From NCBI RefSeq assembly GCF_900115195.1, contig NZ_FOVO01000018.1:1-64000 (forward strand): 64,000 nucleotides of DNA. Reading direction: 5' to 3'. The position numbers and the translations under genes were made by a program. The notes below the pieces were generated by a model. It was not told where the DNA came from, ran no database searches, and saw only the letters and a program-made list of their open reading frames with translations. The stretch comes from Xenorhabdus japonica. Its GTDB lineage: Bacteria > Pseudomonadota > Gammaproteobacteria > Enterobacterales > Enterobacteriaceae. Of the stretch, positions 18,509 through 29,500 are shown one piece after another; the stretch's first letter is position 1; every line of letters starts with the position of its first letter.

Positions 18509-20267
18509 TCGTCTCCAGAAACATCTATCCCCAAAACTGCAACGAGTCTGGTTCAGTGGGTTGTTGTATAAGCAACTTGATACCATTGCGATTATTGCTC
18601 AACTTGCTATCGCAGCTTGGGCTATCACTCACTTGGAGGAAACTCATCTGAAGGGAAGCGGCAATGATATGTTGTCACTTATTACTCTGGCGTTATTGAT
18701 TATTTTACTGTTGCTGCGGTTCGTTTTTATGTCTCGCGCATTACGTCAACTTACCATTGCCGCTTATGGATTGGGCATAGAAATTCGTCGTTCTTTACTA
18801 CAACGGCTCGTGAGTATGTCCGTCGCGACAATCCGGGGATTAAGTGCCGGAAAAATAGCACTAACGTTATCCGAAGATGTGCAATGGCAGGAAAACCAAT
18901 CAGCCTATACCACTCCACAAATCACCTGTCAGATTACGATGCTGGCGCTCATTTATCTGGCCTTATTCTGGTTTGATTGGGTTGTTGCTGGTAGCGCACT
19001 ATTGGTATTGATGGTTGGATTAATCATACTGGGCGCTATCCGTCAAAAACTCAATGAAATATTGCGTCGACGGGCAGCTATGATGGCTGACGTATCTGAA
19101 TCGATTGTAGAGTATGCACAGGGAATGGCCTTTATCCGCGCAGCAGCAGCGACCACGACGATAGAACAACGTTTTGACCAAGAAATTGAACAGTTACGTA
19201 CCGCATTCCGCAGCGGAATATTCAAAAGCATACCGCTATTGAGCCTGTTCTACATCGTCATTGATACCAGCGTGGTTGTTGGCATTCTGGCCGGCGCATT
19301 ACGCATTCATTCTACGGAAGCACTCACGCTTTCCGAAATGCTTATTACAATTCTGCTGCTGTTTGCCACGATTACGCCTTTGCGCGGGATCATTCCCCTG
19401 CTCAATATTACCGCATTGACACAAGTAGGCGAAACGCATATTGTGGAAATAGAAGCGGTTGAGACGCAAGTTTCCGGATCATTAACAGCGCCAGCCAAAT
19501 ACGATGTTGAAGTTAACAATATTTCATTTACCTACCCGGGAACCAGCCAGCCCGCAATCAAAAACGTTTCATTTTATGCGCCACAAGGCAGCATGACCGC
19601 CATTGTGGGACCAAGCGGCAGCGGTAAATCCACTCTGGCCTATTTATTGCTCTCTTTCTATCAACTGGATAAAGGTGAAATCCGTTTGGGTGGTGCTCCC
19701 ATCCATCATTACCAGACTCAAGCCCTGTATGACACCGTCACAATGGTGTTTCAGGAAACGGCACTATTTCAAGATACTGTTGCTAATAATCTCCGTTTGG
19801 GCGATCCGAATGCGACTCAGTTGGAGTTGGAACAAGCTGCTCGTCTTGCCAATATTCACGATACAATTATGGCCTTGCCACAAGGATACGACACCCTTTT
19901 AGGTGTGGATGGTGGTACGTTGTCCGGCGGTGAACGCCAGCGCCTTGCCATCGCCCGCGCTATTTTAAAACAATCACCCATTTTATTTCTGGACGAAGCA
20001 ACAGCTTCACTGGACCCTGAAAATGAACGGCTGATACAAGAAGCGTTTGATTCTCTTACTCAGAATAAAACGGTCTTTGTTATCGCTCATCGATTAAGCA
20101 CGATAACCCGCGCTGATCAAATATTGGTAATGGATCATGGAACCCTTTGTGATAGTGGCACCCATAACGAATTACTGAAACGTTGTCCACTTTATCAATC
20201 TCTCTGGAAAAATCACCTTGGTTCAGAAGAGCATTGGCACTTACACCCGCAACATTCATCCGAATAA
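18495..20267 (+). CDS. ybtQ: ABC transporter half, YbtQ-like permease-ATPase
   Basis: 590 residues; the start overlaps the end of ybtP by 14 bases, with AGGAG before the ATG. Transmembrane domain in the first ~330 residues, then an ATPase domain with Walker A VGPSGSGKST, canonical signature LSGGERQR, Walker B ILFLDEATASLD and the switch His in IAHRLS. Unlike its partner, all ATPase motifs are canonical, so the pair may have one degenerate and one consensus ATP site. Expected role: inner-membrane uptake of the ferric siderophore. Confidence 0.9.
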   Translation: MGLFNRLQKHLSPKLQRVWFSGLLYKQLDTIAIIAQLAIAAWAITHLEETHLKGSGNDMLSLITLALLIILLLLRFVFMSRALRQLTIAAYGLGIEIRRSLLQRLVSMSVATIRGLSAGKIALTLSEDVQWQENQSAYTTPQITCQITMLALIYLALFWFDWVVAGSALLVLMVGLIILGAIRQKLNEILRRRAAMMADVSESIVEYAQGMAFIRAAAATTTIEQRFDQEIEQLRTAFRSGIFKSIPLLSLFYIVIDTSVVVGILAGALRIHSTEALTLSEMLITILLLFATITPLRGIIPLLNITALTQVGETHIVEIEAVETQVSGSLTAPAKYDVEVNNISFTYPGTSQPAIKNVSFYAPQGSMTAIVGPSGSGKSTLAYLLLSFYQLDKGEIRLGGAPIHHYQTQALYDTVTMVFQETALFQDTVANNLRLGDPNATQLELEQAARLANIHDTIMALPQGYDTLLGVDGGTLSGGERQRLAIARAILKQSPILFLDEATASLDPENERLIQEAFDSLTQNKTVFVIAHRLSTITRADQILVMDHGTLCDSGTHNELLKRCPLYQSLWKNHLGSEEHWHLHPQHSSE

Positions 20268-20327
20268 GGTGTAACCCACCCATTCTTTGACTTATTTACG
20301 TAACTGCCATTTTTATAGGATTTCTTC

Positions 20328-23300
20328 ATGTATACGGACCTTCTCTCCCCTGATTTGCTTCGTCAGCTCATCTCTGGCCTGCTTAATCAAAAAAATATTT
20401 TGGTGGGCGATAACGACGATTTAATCCGCAGTGGGCTGGATTCAATGCAAATAATGGCATTGCAAAACCAGTTTAGGCGCCAAGGATATCGCGTTACCTT
20501 GCGTGAGCTTTACCAAAAGCCAACATTGCATGCCTGGAGCCAGCTTCTACAACGCCATGCACCGGTTGTTTCTCCGGTATCCCAAAATATAGCGATGCAA
20601 CTGCCACTAATTAGTGATGCACGCCCATTCCCATTGACGGCTGTACAACATGCTTATTTTGTCGGGCGCTCACCGGAACAAACGTTGGGAGGAGTTGGTT
20701 GTCATCTGTATCAAGAATTTGATGGTATCGGGCTAGAACCAGAACAATTAGAGGCTGCGATTCGTATGCTGATTCAGCGGCATCCGATGTTGCGCGTGCG
20801 TTTTTTGCCAGATGGACGCCAGCAAGGCATAGCCCACGCTTACTGGAAAAAATTAACTGTTCATGACCTGCGCAACCTGACAGCAAATGAACAGCAACAA
20901 GCACTGAGTAATATACGTGAACAATTCAGTCATCGAGTATTACAGGTTGAAGAAGGAGAAACTTTCGATATTCAACTTAGCCTGTTTGGTGATAATCAAC
21001 ATCGGCTGCATACAAATATCGACCTGTTGATCATGGATGCAGCCAGTTTCAGTCTGTTCTTTACCGAACTGGCTGCATTAATTGCCAAACGCAGCCTGCC
21101 CGCTATTTCTTCTGACTATGATTTTTGCAGTTATCTAACGCAATATCAGAGCCAATTCGGGCAATCCCGACAGGAAGCAGAATTATTTTGGCGTAGCCGA
21201 TTAGACACTTTGCCACTTGCCCCCCAGCTTCCTCTGGCACGGGACCCTTCCCTGATAAAAAACGTCCGAATTCAGCGCAGATGTTTCCAGTTGGCACCTG
21301 AATATTGGGAACGTTTTAAACAATCAGCGCAGCAAAACGGAGTTACGCCAACCATGGCATTGGCGACTGCATTTGCTGCTTTACTATGTCGCTGGAGCAA
21401 TTCAACACGCTTGTTGTTTAACCTAACCTTATTTGACAAAGCTTCGCTGCATCCTGCGGTTGACAACATTTTGGCGGATTTTACCAACATTCTGCTGTTG
21501 GACATTGCCGATGATAATTTACCGTTCTGCCAACTGGCTCAGGATGCACAGGCAACATTCGCCGAAGTTTACGAACATCGTCACTGGTCTGGCGTAGAAG
21601 TTCTGCGTGAACTCAAGAAACGAGGTAACCACCCACACGGTGCGCCAATTGTATTTACCAGCAATTTAGGCCGGCCTCTATATGGTGAGAATACCTGTGA
21701 TGTTCTGGGAAAACCAAGCTGGGGAATATCACAAACACCTCAGGTATGGTTGGATTTCGTTGCTTTTGAACATGAGAACGCGCTCAACATTCAGTGGGAC
21801 AGCAATGATGAGCTCTTTCCTGATGGCTTAATGGATACCTTATTCACTGCCTACCAAGGGCTTGTTGAGAATCTGACAGAAAATGCTGCGCAATGGAGCG
21901 AAAAACTCCCCGATCTGATGCCTGAATCGCAATACCATCTGCGACACCAAATTAATAACACCATTGAACCGCTACCCGACGCCTTATTGCATGAGGGTGT
22001 GTTTGCACAGGCAGAACGTACTCCCAATGCTGTTGCGTTGGTAACTCAGAATCAAAAAATGAGTTATGGCGAACTCAGTCAGGCAGCTCGCCGATTAGCA
22101 ACCGTACTGCAAAAAATGCCAGTTATGCCGGGAGATCGGGTTGCCATTAGCATGGAAAAAGGCATCGGACAAATTGTCGCTGTATTAGCCATACTTTATG
22201 CTGGCGGTGTTTACGTTCCCATCCCGGTAGATCAACCATTAAACCGACGTCGTGCTATCTGTGAAAGTGCCGGGATCAATGTTGTTATCATTGACCCTGA
22301 ACAGCAGAATACAGCTTGGTCACAGGATGTACACTGCATTTCCTGGCATCAGAATGAGCAATTACTGCCTTTAGCCAACATGACTAAATGCGCGGTGACC
22401 GATCCTGCTTATATCATCTATACCTCTGGTTCAACCGGGATGCCAAAAGGTGTGGTGATTAGCCATCAAAGCGCTCTCAATACCTGTCTGGACATCAATC
22501 GCCGTCATCAGGTTCAAAGCAGTGACCGATTGCTGGCACTCTCTGCCCTGCATTTCGACCTCTCCGTTTATGACATTTTTGGCATCCTCAGTGCCGGAGG
22601 AGTACTGGTATTAATTAACGAAGCACAACGCCGCGATCCATCAACCTGGGAAATGCTGATCAGGCAACATAACATTACGTTGTGGAACAGCGTGCCCGCA
22701 CTGTTTGATATGTTGCTGACCTATTGTGAAGGGATGGAAGTAGATGCGCCGAAAATTCTCCGTACCGTGATGCTGTCCGGGGACTGGATCGGTTTGTCAC
22801 TGCCTGAGCGTTACCGTGCGTTCAATCCTGATGGTGTATTAAGTGCTATGGGAGGCGCGACGGAAGCCGCTATCTGGTCGAATGAATATATCGTCAAACA
22901 AGTTGACACACAGTGGCGCTCTATTCCTTATGGTTATCCTTTGGCTAACCAGCGTTACCGTGTAGTCGGTGAAGATGGCCGGGATTGTCCTGACTGGGTT
23001 GTCGGTGAGCTTTGGATTGGTGGTGCTGGTGTGGCATTGGGTTATTTTAATGATGAAGAACGGACAGCCGCCCAATTCGTCGTCGATCAGGGAGAGCACT
23101 GGTATCGTACCGGTGATCTGGGCTGTTATCACCCTGAAGGCTGGCTTGAATTTATGGGACGCCGCGATAGCCAAGTCAAAATTGGGGGTTACCGAATAGA
23201 GTTGGGAGAAATTGATGCTGCCCTCAATCAAGTAACGGGTATCAATAAAGGGGTTGCCTTAACCCGTGGCGAAAAAGAGAAATCGCTGGTGGCGTTCCTT

Positions 23301-26300
23301 GAATTAGCAGGCGATGCTTTATGCCAACGGGTAAATCGTGCTCCGCAGTTACCGACAAACTATCGTGATCTGTTTCCTGCAATGCAGGCAATAACCAATA
23401 AGGCTGGTACATCTGATGATCTTAGTGAACCTCAAGTTGCAATATTCCTGCTGGAACATCTGTCTCGTTATGGTATTACGTTTACTTCACCTCAATCGTT
23501 AACCGATTGTCTGGAACGCTATCAGCCTCAACCGGAATACCATGACTGGTTTGCCCGTATGCTGACATATCTTTGCCAATGCGACTTACTGGAATGCAAT
23601 CTACTGGAACTCAGTCTATTGGTTGAATCTGCGCATCACGTATATCAAGCTGCGTCGCCATCCGCTACATTTAATCATTCATTCGCTGCATTCAATAATA
23701 ATGAAGCAGGATCTATCCCTGAGCGCTGGCATTCTACGCTGCGTAATATTCTTACCGGACAACAGACTGCCATTACATTACTTGATGACCCACAATTTGC
23801 ACCGGAACAACAGCTCTTTGCACTGCCGGAAACCCAGCAATGGCTGACAGGATTAAAACAGGCCATCATTGCCCTTTCCCAACGGTTACAACGCCCTGTT
23901 ACCGTGATGGAGTTCGACACACGTAGTGGTCTCTGTGCCCAATGGCTGGCAGAACATATTACAGATCAACATCTGTCCTACATCGGCTTTGAACGTTCTC
24001 AGGCACTGATTAACCAGATGCAAACACGGTTAAGCAGCTACACTCATACGTCAGCAAAACGCTGGCCTGAACAAATTCCTGAATCACTACAATCTGAATT
24101 ACTGCAACATCAGGCAGACATCATCCTGCTGAACAATGTATTACACCGGGAAGAAGATCCAGCAAGCTGCATGAAGTCATTGCTAGCTCTGGCACAAGCC
24201 GGTGCGTTGGTATTGGCAATGGAGTTACAAAAAGCCTCTTCTCTCTCTTTGATTACAACTGAATTGCTCTCCCCTTGCGGCATTCAATTACGTTCTGCGT
24301 CACAGTGGTTATCTCTTCTATCCCCACTACCATTACAGATGGAAAAACCAATTACTATCGGCAATCTTAGTGTGTTGTTGATGCAAGCAAGTGACAGTGT
24401 CATCCTTCCTGATCGGGAAAAAATTAAGTCTGTACTGGCGCAACATTTGCCGGGATATATGATCCCACAGCGCTTGCATGTTGTTCCGCGTCTGCCCCTG
24501 ACCCCCAACGGTAAAATTGATCGTAAGGCACTGGCGCAAAGCTTATTGTCCGCGACAAGTACGTTGTCTGCTACAAAAACAGAAGCGGCACGCCAGAATG
24601 AAATCACTTCGTTGAATACGCTGGAACAAACCGTTGCTGCCATTTGGCAAAGCCTGCTCAATACAGAGCAGTTAGACCATAACAGCGACTTTTTCCAACT
24701 CGGCGGTGATAGTCTTTTAGCTACACGTCTGATTGGTGAACTGGCACAACAAGGCTTTAAAGGTGAACTCAATCATCTTTTCCGTAATCCGCAATTAGTT
24801 GCGTTTACCGCTACACTTTCTCCTTTACTTGTTCCTCCATCTGAAACTTCATCAGAAGCATATTCAATATCAGAAGAACAAGATCAATATCAGCCTTTCC
24901 CATTAACCGAAGTTCAACAAGCTTATCTGGTTGGACGCCATCCCGGTTTTGCCCTGAGTGGAGTTGGTGCGCATTTCTTTATCGAATACCGGATAGAACA
25001 ATTAGATGTTCAACGTCTGAACCGGATATTAAATCGTCTGATCCAGCGCCATCCGGTGCTTAGAACTGTTGTTATTAATGGACAGCAGCAGATATTGAAA
25101 GATGTCCCCATGCTTTCAGTTAAACAACACCAATTTACTGATATTACTGAAGCAGACATATTGCGCGAACGTCTGTCACATCAGGTATTAGATGCCAGTC
25201 ACTGGCCGGTGTTCGATTTCCAACTGGCACAAGATAACAATCTTGTTTCCCGACTATTTGTCAGTCTGGATAATTTGCTGTTAGACGGGTTGAGCATGCA
25301 GATATTGCTGGCTGAATTAGAGCAGCTATACCTTGACGAGCAACACGAATTGCCGCCACTGAATGTTACATTCCGGGATTGTGTGTTGCGCCAGCAACAA
25401 ATGCCGGCACATCAGAATTCATTGCAATATTGGCAAGAGCAAGTAAAAACATTACCACTGGCTCCGCAATTACCATTGCGTGTTGCACCGGAAAGTGTTC
25501 AATCCCCGCATTTTGTACGTTACAGCGATCGGCTATCTGCACATGAATGGAATCAGTTAAAGCAACATGCTGCACCTCATCAGATAACGCCTTCTGCGCT
25601 TCTTATTGCAGCTTATGCGGCTGTTTTGTCCGCTTTCAGCACCAAGTCAGAGTTAACCCTTAATCTCACTCTTTTCGATCGCCCACACTGGCATGAGGAC
25701 ATTAAACATATTCTGGGAGATTTCACTTCACTGTCACTACTGGCCTGGCACCCGGAGAAAAATTGGTTACCAAGTGCACGGCGGTTGCAACAACAGTTAT
25801 GGCAAGATCTGGATCACCGCCATATCTCAGCGATCAGGGTGATGCGTGAACTGGCACAAAGCCGTGGCTCCGATGCTGCCGTTATGCCGGTCGTTTTCAC
25901 CAGTGCCCTGGGAACCCATGAAGTGCAATTCCTTTCACATTCATCATGGATGCAACCTGTCTGGGGTATCTCGCAAACGCCACAAATCTGGCTGGATCAT
26001 CAGGTTTACGAGTCTGACAACGAACTTTGCCTGAACTGGGACGCGGTGGAAGAATTATTTGAGCCACATCAGCTACAAAGCATGTTCAACAGCTATATGG
26101 CTCTATTACGCACTCTCGCTACACAACCAGAAAGCTGGCATTCAGCACTGGAACAACTGATGCCACGCCAGCAATGTCTGATAGCTGTCAATAACATAGT
26201 CGAAGATATAGTTGAAGATAACGCTTCTGCGGTTATTGCGTCATCACCGCATTCGGATGAATTCGATCCACAAGTACGCCATGAAATATGCAGTGAAATT

Positions 26301-26588
26301 CAACACCTGTTTTTATCTGTAATAAATCAACCTATCAATGCACAACAGAACTTTTTTGAGGCAGGAGCCAACTCACTACAACTCATTCAATTGCACGGCA
26401 AATTACAACATGCGGGTTTCCAGCATCTTGCCGTTACTGATTTATTCGCTTATCCAACACCAGAGGCGCTCAGCTTGCGCTGCCGAAAAGATACCCAAGA
26501 CGAAAATCGCCAGTCGATTACTCTTCGTCAGCGTCAACAACAAAAGCGTCAGCAACAACGGGAAAAACGTCATAAAGGAGCTGCATAA
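20328..26588 (+). CDS. irp2: HMWP2-like nonribosomal peptide synthetase (ArCP-Cy-A[E]-PCP-Cy-PCP)
   Basis: 2086 residues (Yersinia HMWP2 about 2035). Aryl carrier domain, residues 5-75, with Ser in GLDSMQI; Cy1, ~100-525, with PFPLTAVQHAYFVGR and DLLIMD (the D-x4-D cyclisation motif); adenylation domain, ~560-1010, with YIIYTSGSTGMPKG and FDLSVYDIFG, TLWNSVPA, GGATEAAIWSN, the cysteine-type pocket; an inserted methyltransferase-fold segment, ~1010-1370, whose SAM motif is degenerate (VMEFDTRSG), like the epimerase-type inserts of HMWP2/PchE; A10 NGKIDRKAL at ~1393; PCP at ~1459; Cy2 at ~1524 with DNLLLDG; PCP at ~2011 (EAGANSLQL). It should join salicylate to two cysteines as thiazolines. Its stop overlaps the next start (TAATG). 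Confidence 0.93.
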   Translation: MYTDLLSPDLLRQLISGLLNQKNILVGDNDDLIRSGLDSMQIMALQNQFRRQGYRVTLRELYQKPTLHAWSQLLQRHAPVVSPVSQNIAMQLPLISDARPFPLTAVQHAYFVGRSPEQTLGGVGCHLYQEFDGIGLEPEQLEAAIRMLIQRHPMLRVRFLPDGRQQGIAHAYWKKLTVHDLRNLTANEQQQALSNIREQFSHRVLQVEEGETFDIQLSLFGDNQHRLHTNIDLLIMDAASFSLFFTELAALIAKRSLPAISSDYDFCSYLTQYQSQFGQSRQEAELFWRSRLDTLPLAPQLPLARDPSLIKNVRIQRRCFQLAPEYWERFKQSAQQNGVTPTMALATAFAALLCRWSNSTRLLFNLTLFDKASLHPAVDNILADFTNILLLDIADDNLPFCQLAQDAQATFAEVYEHRHWSGVEVLRELKKRGNHPHGAPIVFTSNLGRPLYGENTCDVLGKPSWGISQTPQVWLDFVAFEHENALNIQWDSNDELFPDGLMDTLFTAYQGLVENLTENAAQWSEKLPDLMPESQYHLRHQINNTIEPLPDALLHEGVFAQAERTPNAVALVTQNQKMSYGELSQAARRLATVLQKMPVMPGDRVAISMEKGIGQIVAVLAILYAGGVYVPIPVDQPLNRRRAICESAGINVVIIDPEQQNTAWSQDVHCISWHQNEQLLPLANMTKCAVTDPAYIIYTSGSTGMPKGVVISHQSALNTCLDINRRHQVQSSDRLLALSALHFDLSVYDIFGILSAGGVLVLINEAQRRDPSTWEMLIRQHNITLWNSVPALFDMLLTYCEGMEVDAPKILRTVMLSGDWIGLSLPERYRAFNPDGVLSAMGGATEAAIWSNEYIVKQVDTQWRSIPYGYPLANQRYRVVGEDGRDCPDWVVGELWIGGAGVALGYFNDEERTAAQFVVDQGEHWYRTGDLGCYHPEGWLEFMGRRDSQVKIGGYRIELGEIDAALNQVTGINKGVALTRGEKEKSLVAFLELAGDALCQRVNRAPQLPTNYRDLFPAMQAITNKAGTSDDLSEPQVAIFLLEHLSRYGITFTSPQSLTDCLERYQPQPEYHDWFARMLTYLCQCDLLECNLLELSLLVESAHHVYQAASPSATFNHSFAAFNNNEAGSIPERWHSTLRNILTGQQTAITLLDDPQFAPEQQLFALPETQQWLTGLKQAIIALSQRLQRPVTVMEFDTRSGLCAQWLAEHITDQHLSYIGFERSQALINQMQTRLSSYTHTSAKRWPEQIPESLQSELLQHQADIILLNNVLHREEDPASCMKSLLALAQAGALVLAMELQKASSLSLITTELLSPCGIQLRSASQWLSLLSPLPLQMEKPITIGNLSVLLMQASDSVILPDREKIKSVLAQHLPGYMIPQRLHVVPRLPLTPNGKIDRKALAQSLLSATSTLSATKTEAARQNEITSLNTLEQTVAAIWQSLLNTEQLDHNSDFFQLGGDSLLATRLIGELAQQGFKGELNHLFRNPQLVAFTATLSPLLVPPSETSSEAYSISEEQDQYQPFPLTEVQQAYLVGRHPGFALSGVGAHFFIEYRIEQLDVQRLNRILNRLIQRHPVLRTVVINGQQQILKDVPMLSVKQHQFTDITEADILRERLSHQVLDASHWPVFDFQLAQDNNLVSRLFVSLDNLLLDGLSMQILLAELEQLYLDEQHELPPLNVTFRDCVLRQQQMPAHQNSLQYWQEQVKTLPLAPQLPLRVAPESVQSPHFVRYSDRLSAHEWNQLKQHAAPHQITPSALLIAAYAAVLSAFSTKSELTLNLTLFDRPHWHEDIKHILGDFTSLSLLAWHPEKNWLPSARRLQQQLWQDLDHRHISAIRVMRELAQSRGSDAAVMPVVFTSALGTHEVQFLSHSSWMQPVWGISQTPQIWLDHQVYESDNELCLNWDAVEELFEPHQLQSMFNSYMALLRTLATQPESWHSALEQLMPRQQCLIAVNNIVEDIVEDNASAVIASSPHSDEFDPQVRHEICSEIQHLFLSVINQPINAQQNFFEAGANSLQLIQLHGKLQHAGFQHLAVTDLFAYPTPEALSLRCRKDTQDENRQSITLRQRQQQKRQQQREKRHKGAA

Positions 26589-29500
26589 TGACTGACTTAA
26601 CGCCTCACTACGATAATTGTGATCCCATCGCAGTGATTGGCCTTGCCTGCCGTTTTCCGCAGGCACCAGATAGCGATACTTTCTGGCACAACCTGCAATA
26701 TGGGGTTGAATGTACGACTACACTCTCCCGTCAAACATTATTGGATGCAGGTATTCCTCCTGAAGTCATTGATAATGAAAATTTTGTCAATCGGGCAGCG
26801 ATACTGGAGAACGCGGAACAATTTGACGCCACGCTGTTTGGCTATTCACGTCAGGAAGCAGAAATGCTCGATCCTCAGCAGCGTCTGTTTCTGCAAACAG
26901 CCTGGCATGCACTTGAACATGCCGGTTATTCACCACGGAATGTACATCTGAAAACAGGGGTTTTCGCCAGTAGCCGAGTCAGCACCTGGCCTTCATGGTC
27001 ACAATTCACTATGACCGATGTTGGCAAAGTTAAAGGGCTACAGGCACTAATGAGCAATGATAAAGATTATCTTGCGACTCGTACCGCCTATAAATTGAAT
27101 CTGAAAGGCCCGGCCCTGACAGTACAAACAGCCTGTTCAAGTTCACTGGTTGCCGTACATATGGCTTGTGAAAACCTGCGTTCCGGTGAATGCGACATGG
27201 CACTGGCCGGTGGTGTGGCGGTTTCTTTCCCACAAGAAAGCGGCTATTTGTATCAACCGGGAATGATCTTCTCACCTGATGGACATTGCCGCCCCTTTGA
27301 TAGCCAGGCCAATGGCACCTACGGCGGCAATGGCGTTGGGGTTGTTACGCTAAAACGTCTGAGTGATGCATTACGCGATGGCGATCCGATCATGGCGGTA
27401 TTGCGTGGCAGTGCAATTAATAATGATGGCAACGAAAAAGTAGGTTTTACTGCCCCTTCGGTTAATGGTCAGCGCAACGTTATTGCCGAAGCATTACAAC
27501 TGGCAGATGTCAGCATTAATGATGTCGGCATGATTGAAGCACACGGCACAGGTACACCTCTTGGCGATCCGATAGAAGTTGACGCATTACGCAGCATATT
27601 TTCCGACCGTAGTTCAGCAGTACCGCCTTGTTATCTTGGTTCAGTGAAAAGCAACATTGGTCATCTCGATACCGCCTCTGGTATTGCCAGCCTGATTAAA
27701 ACAGTTCTGTCTGTCTGGCATGGTTACATTCCGCCAACGATCAATGTACAACAACCCAACCCAGCATTGCGGCTGGAACAAAGTCCATTCAGGCTGGCAA
27801 CCCAAGGGCAGCACTGGACGCAAGAATTGCGTACCGCCGGCGTTTCCTCATTCGGAATTGGCGGCACCAACTGCCATATCGTCGTGCAATCATTGCCCGA
27901 AGAATTACATCATCGCCGTGTCAATCATTCGCAGGATCAGACACAAACAACAACTTTGTTGCTCTCCGCAGCTTCCGAATCTTCATTGCGTCAATTAGCA
28001 CAACGTTACGCGACGGCACTCAATAATACACCAGAAAATCAGGCAGATCTGGTTTGGACTGCATTGCAGGGGCGCGATCTTTCACTGCCCTGGCGCTTAG
28101 CGTTGGCATTAACACCACAAGATGCTGAAAAAATTAATGAGAAAAGTGCTGAAAAAAGTGCTGCAAGCTTATTTGCCTTTGCGAACCATCGTCCAACCCC
28201 CGACATTTTTAGTGGGCAAGTCAAAAACGAAAATAAGCAACTGTGGCAATTCAGCGGACAAGGTTGTCAATGGTCCGGCATGGGAAAAGCCATGTATGCC
28301 AACTCTCCTGTTTTTTCCGCCATGTTGGATCGTTGCTGTGCTGCCTGTGCATCCGAGTTGGCACTGCCATTAAAAGCAGTGATGTTCGGGGAGCATGATG
28401 CTGCATTAGCTACCACCGAATACGCACAACCGGCAATTGTGGCGCATCAAATTGCGCTGGCGGCACATTGGCGAGCGCTTGGATTAAAGCCTGATTACGT
28501 ATTAGGGCACTCTGTTGGAGAATTCGCCGCTGCCGTTGTTGCCGGGATTTTCACGCCTGAACAAGTCATGCCGCTGGTCGCAGTGCGGGGCAAACTGATG
28601 CAAAAATGCGCCCAAGGCGGGGCGATGCTGGCAGTTTTTGCCAACGAAGAAGATATTCTTCCCTTTACTCGTTCACTGGCATTGGATCTGGCGGTTTGCA
28701 ATGGCCCACAACACTGGGTTTGGGCGGGTACAGAGACGGAAATTGATATTCTGGCACAACGTCTGGAACAGCGGCAGATTCGTTGCCAACGCCTTAATAT
28801 TGCCTGTGCCGCACATTCAGCCATGCTTGATTCAGTTCTGGATGCATTTTCTCTGCGTTGTAACAGCTTACAGCCTACATCGGGAGAAATTCCGCTGATT
28901 TCTACCCTGACAGCCAATATTGCAACGTCTGAACAATTGGGTTCACCAGACTACTGGCGTAACCATATGCGCCAGACGGTGCGTTATTATCAATCCATTG
29001 AGTTTGTCCGCCAGCAAGGTGTAGCATTATTCGTAGAATTTGGTGCTGATGCACAGCTAACGGGTATCGGCCGGCGAGTCAGTCTGCCACGAGAATCGTG
29101 GGTTACTGGTACCCATCGTCAAAGCTCTCCAGAGACAGCTCAACAAACAGCGCTAATGCAACTTTATTGTGCCGGTGTACAGCTTGATTGGCAGCGTCTT
29201 TTCACGCTTACAGGAGTAAAATGCCACGCTCCACTCTATCCATTTGATAAGCAGAACTACAGCTTCGTTGCTGCCAAATCCGTGCAACACACAGCCAATG
29301 CCAATACTGGGCTGGATATCAATTCCCTGATCGATCCTGCTATTGAGCAAAATTCCGATGCGGCAATACTACGAGCACTGTATACCGATGCGTTGATATA
29401 TCAATGTCATGGGCGTGAAGCTGAACAAGGTTTCAGCGCTATCGACACTATTCGGGCCGGTCGGCTGCAACCTTGCTGGCGCCCACTGCTGGAACAATTA

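Noticed and set aside
20268-20327. Second AraC-type operator before irp2
   Set aside because: The 60-bp gap has no CTACTTTT repeat and no Fur-like sequence, so irp2 is probably transcribed from the upstream operon promoter.
24284-24772. 162-residue minus-strand ORF inside irp2
   Set aside because: Low-complexity Ser/Cys/Arg-rich antisense translation of a well-defined NRPS domain.
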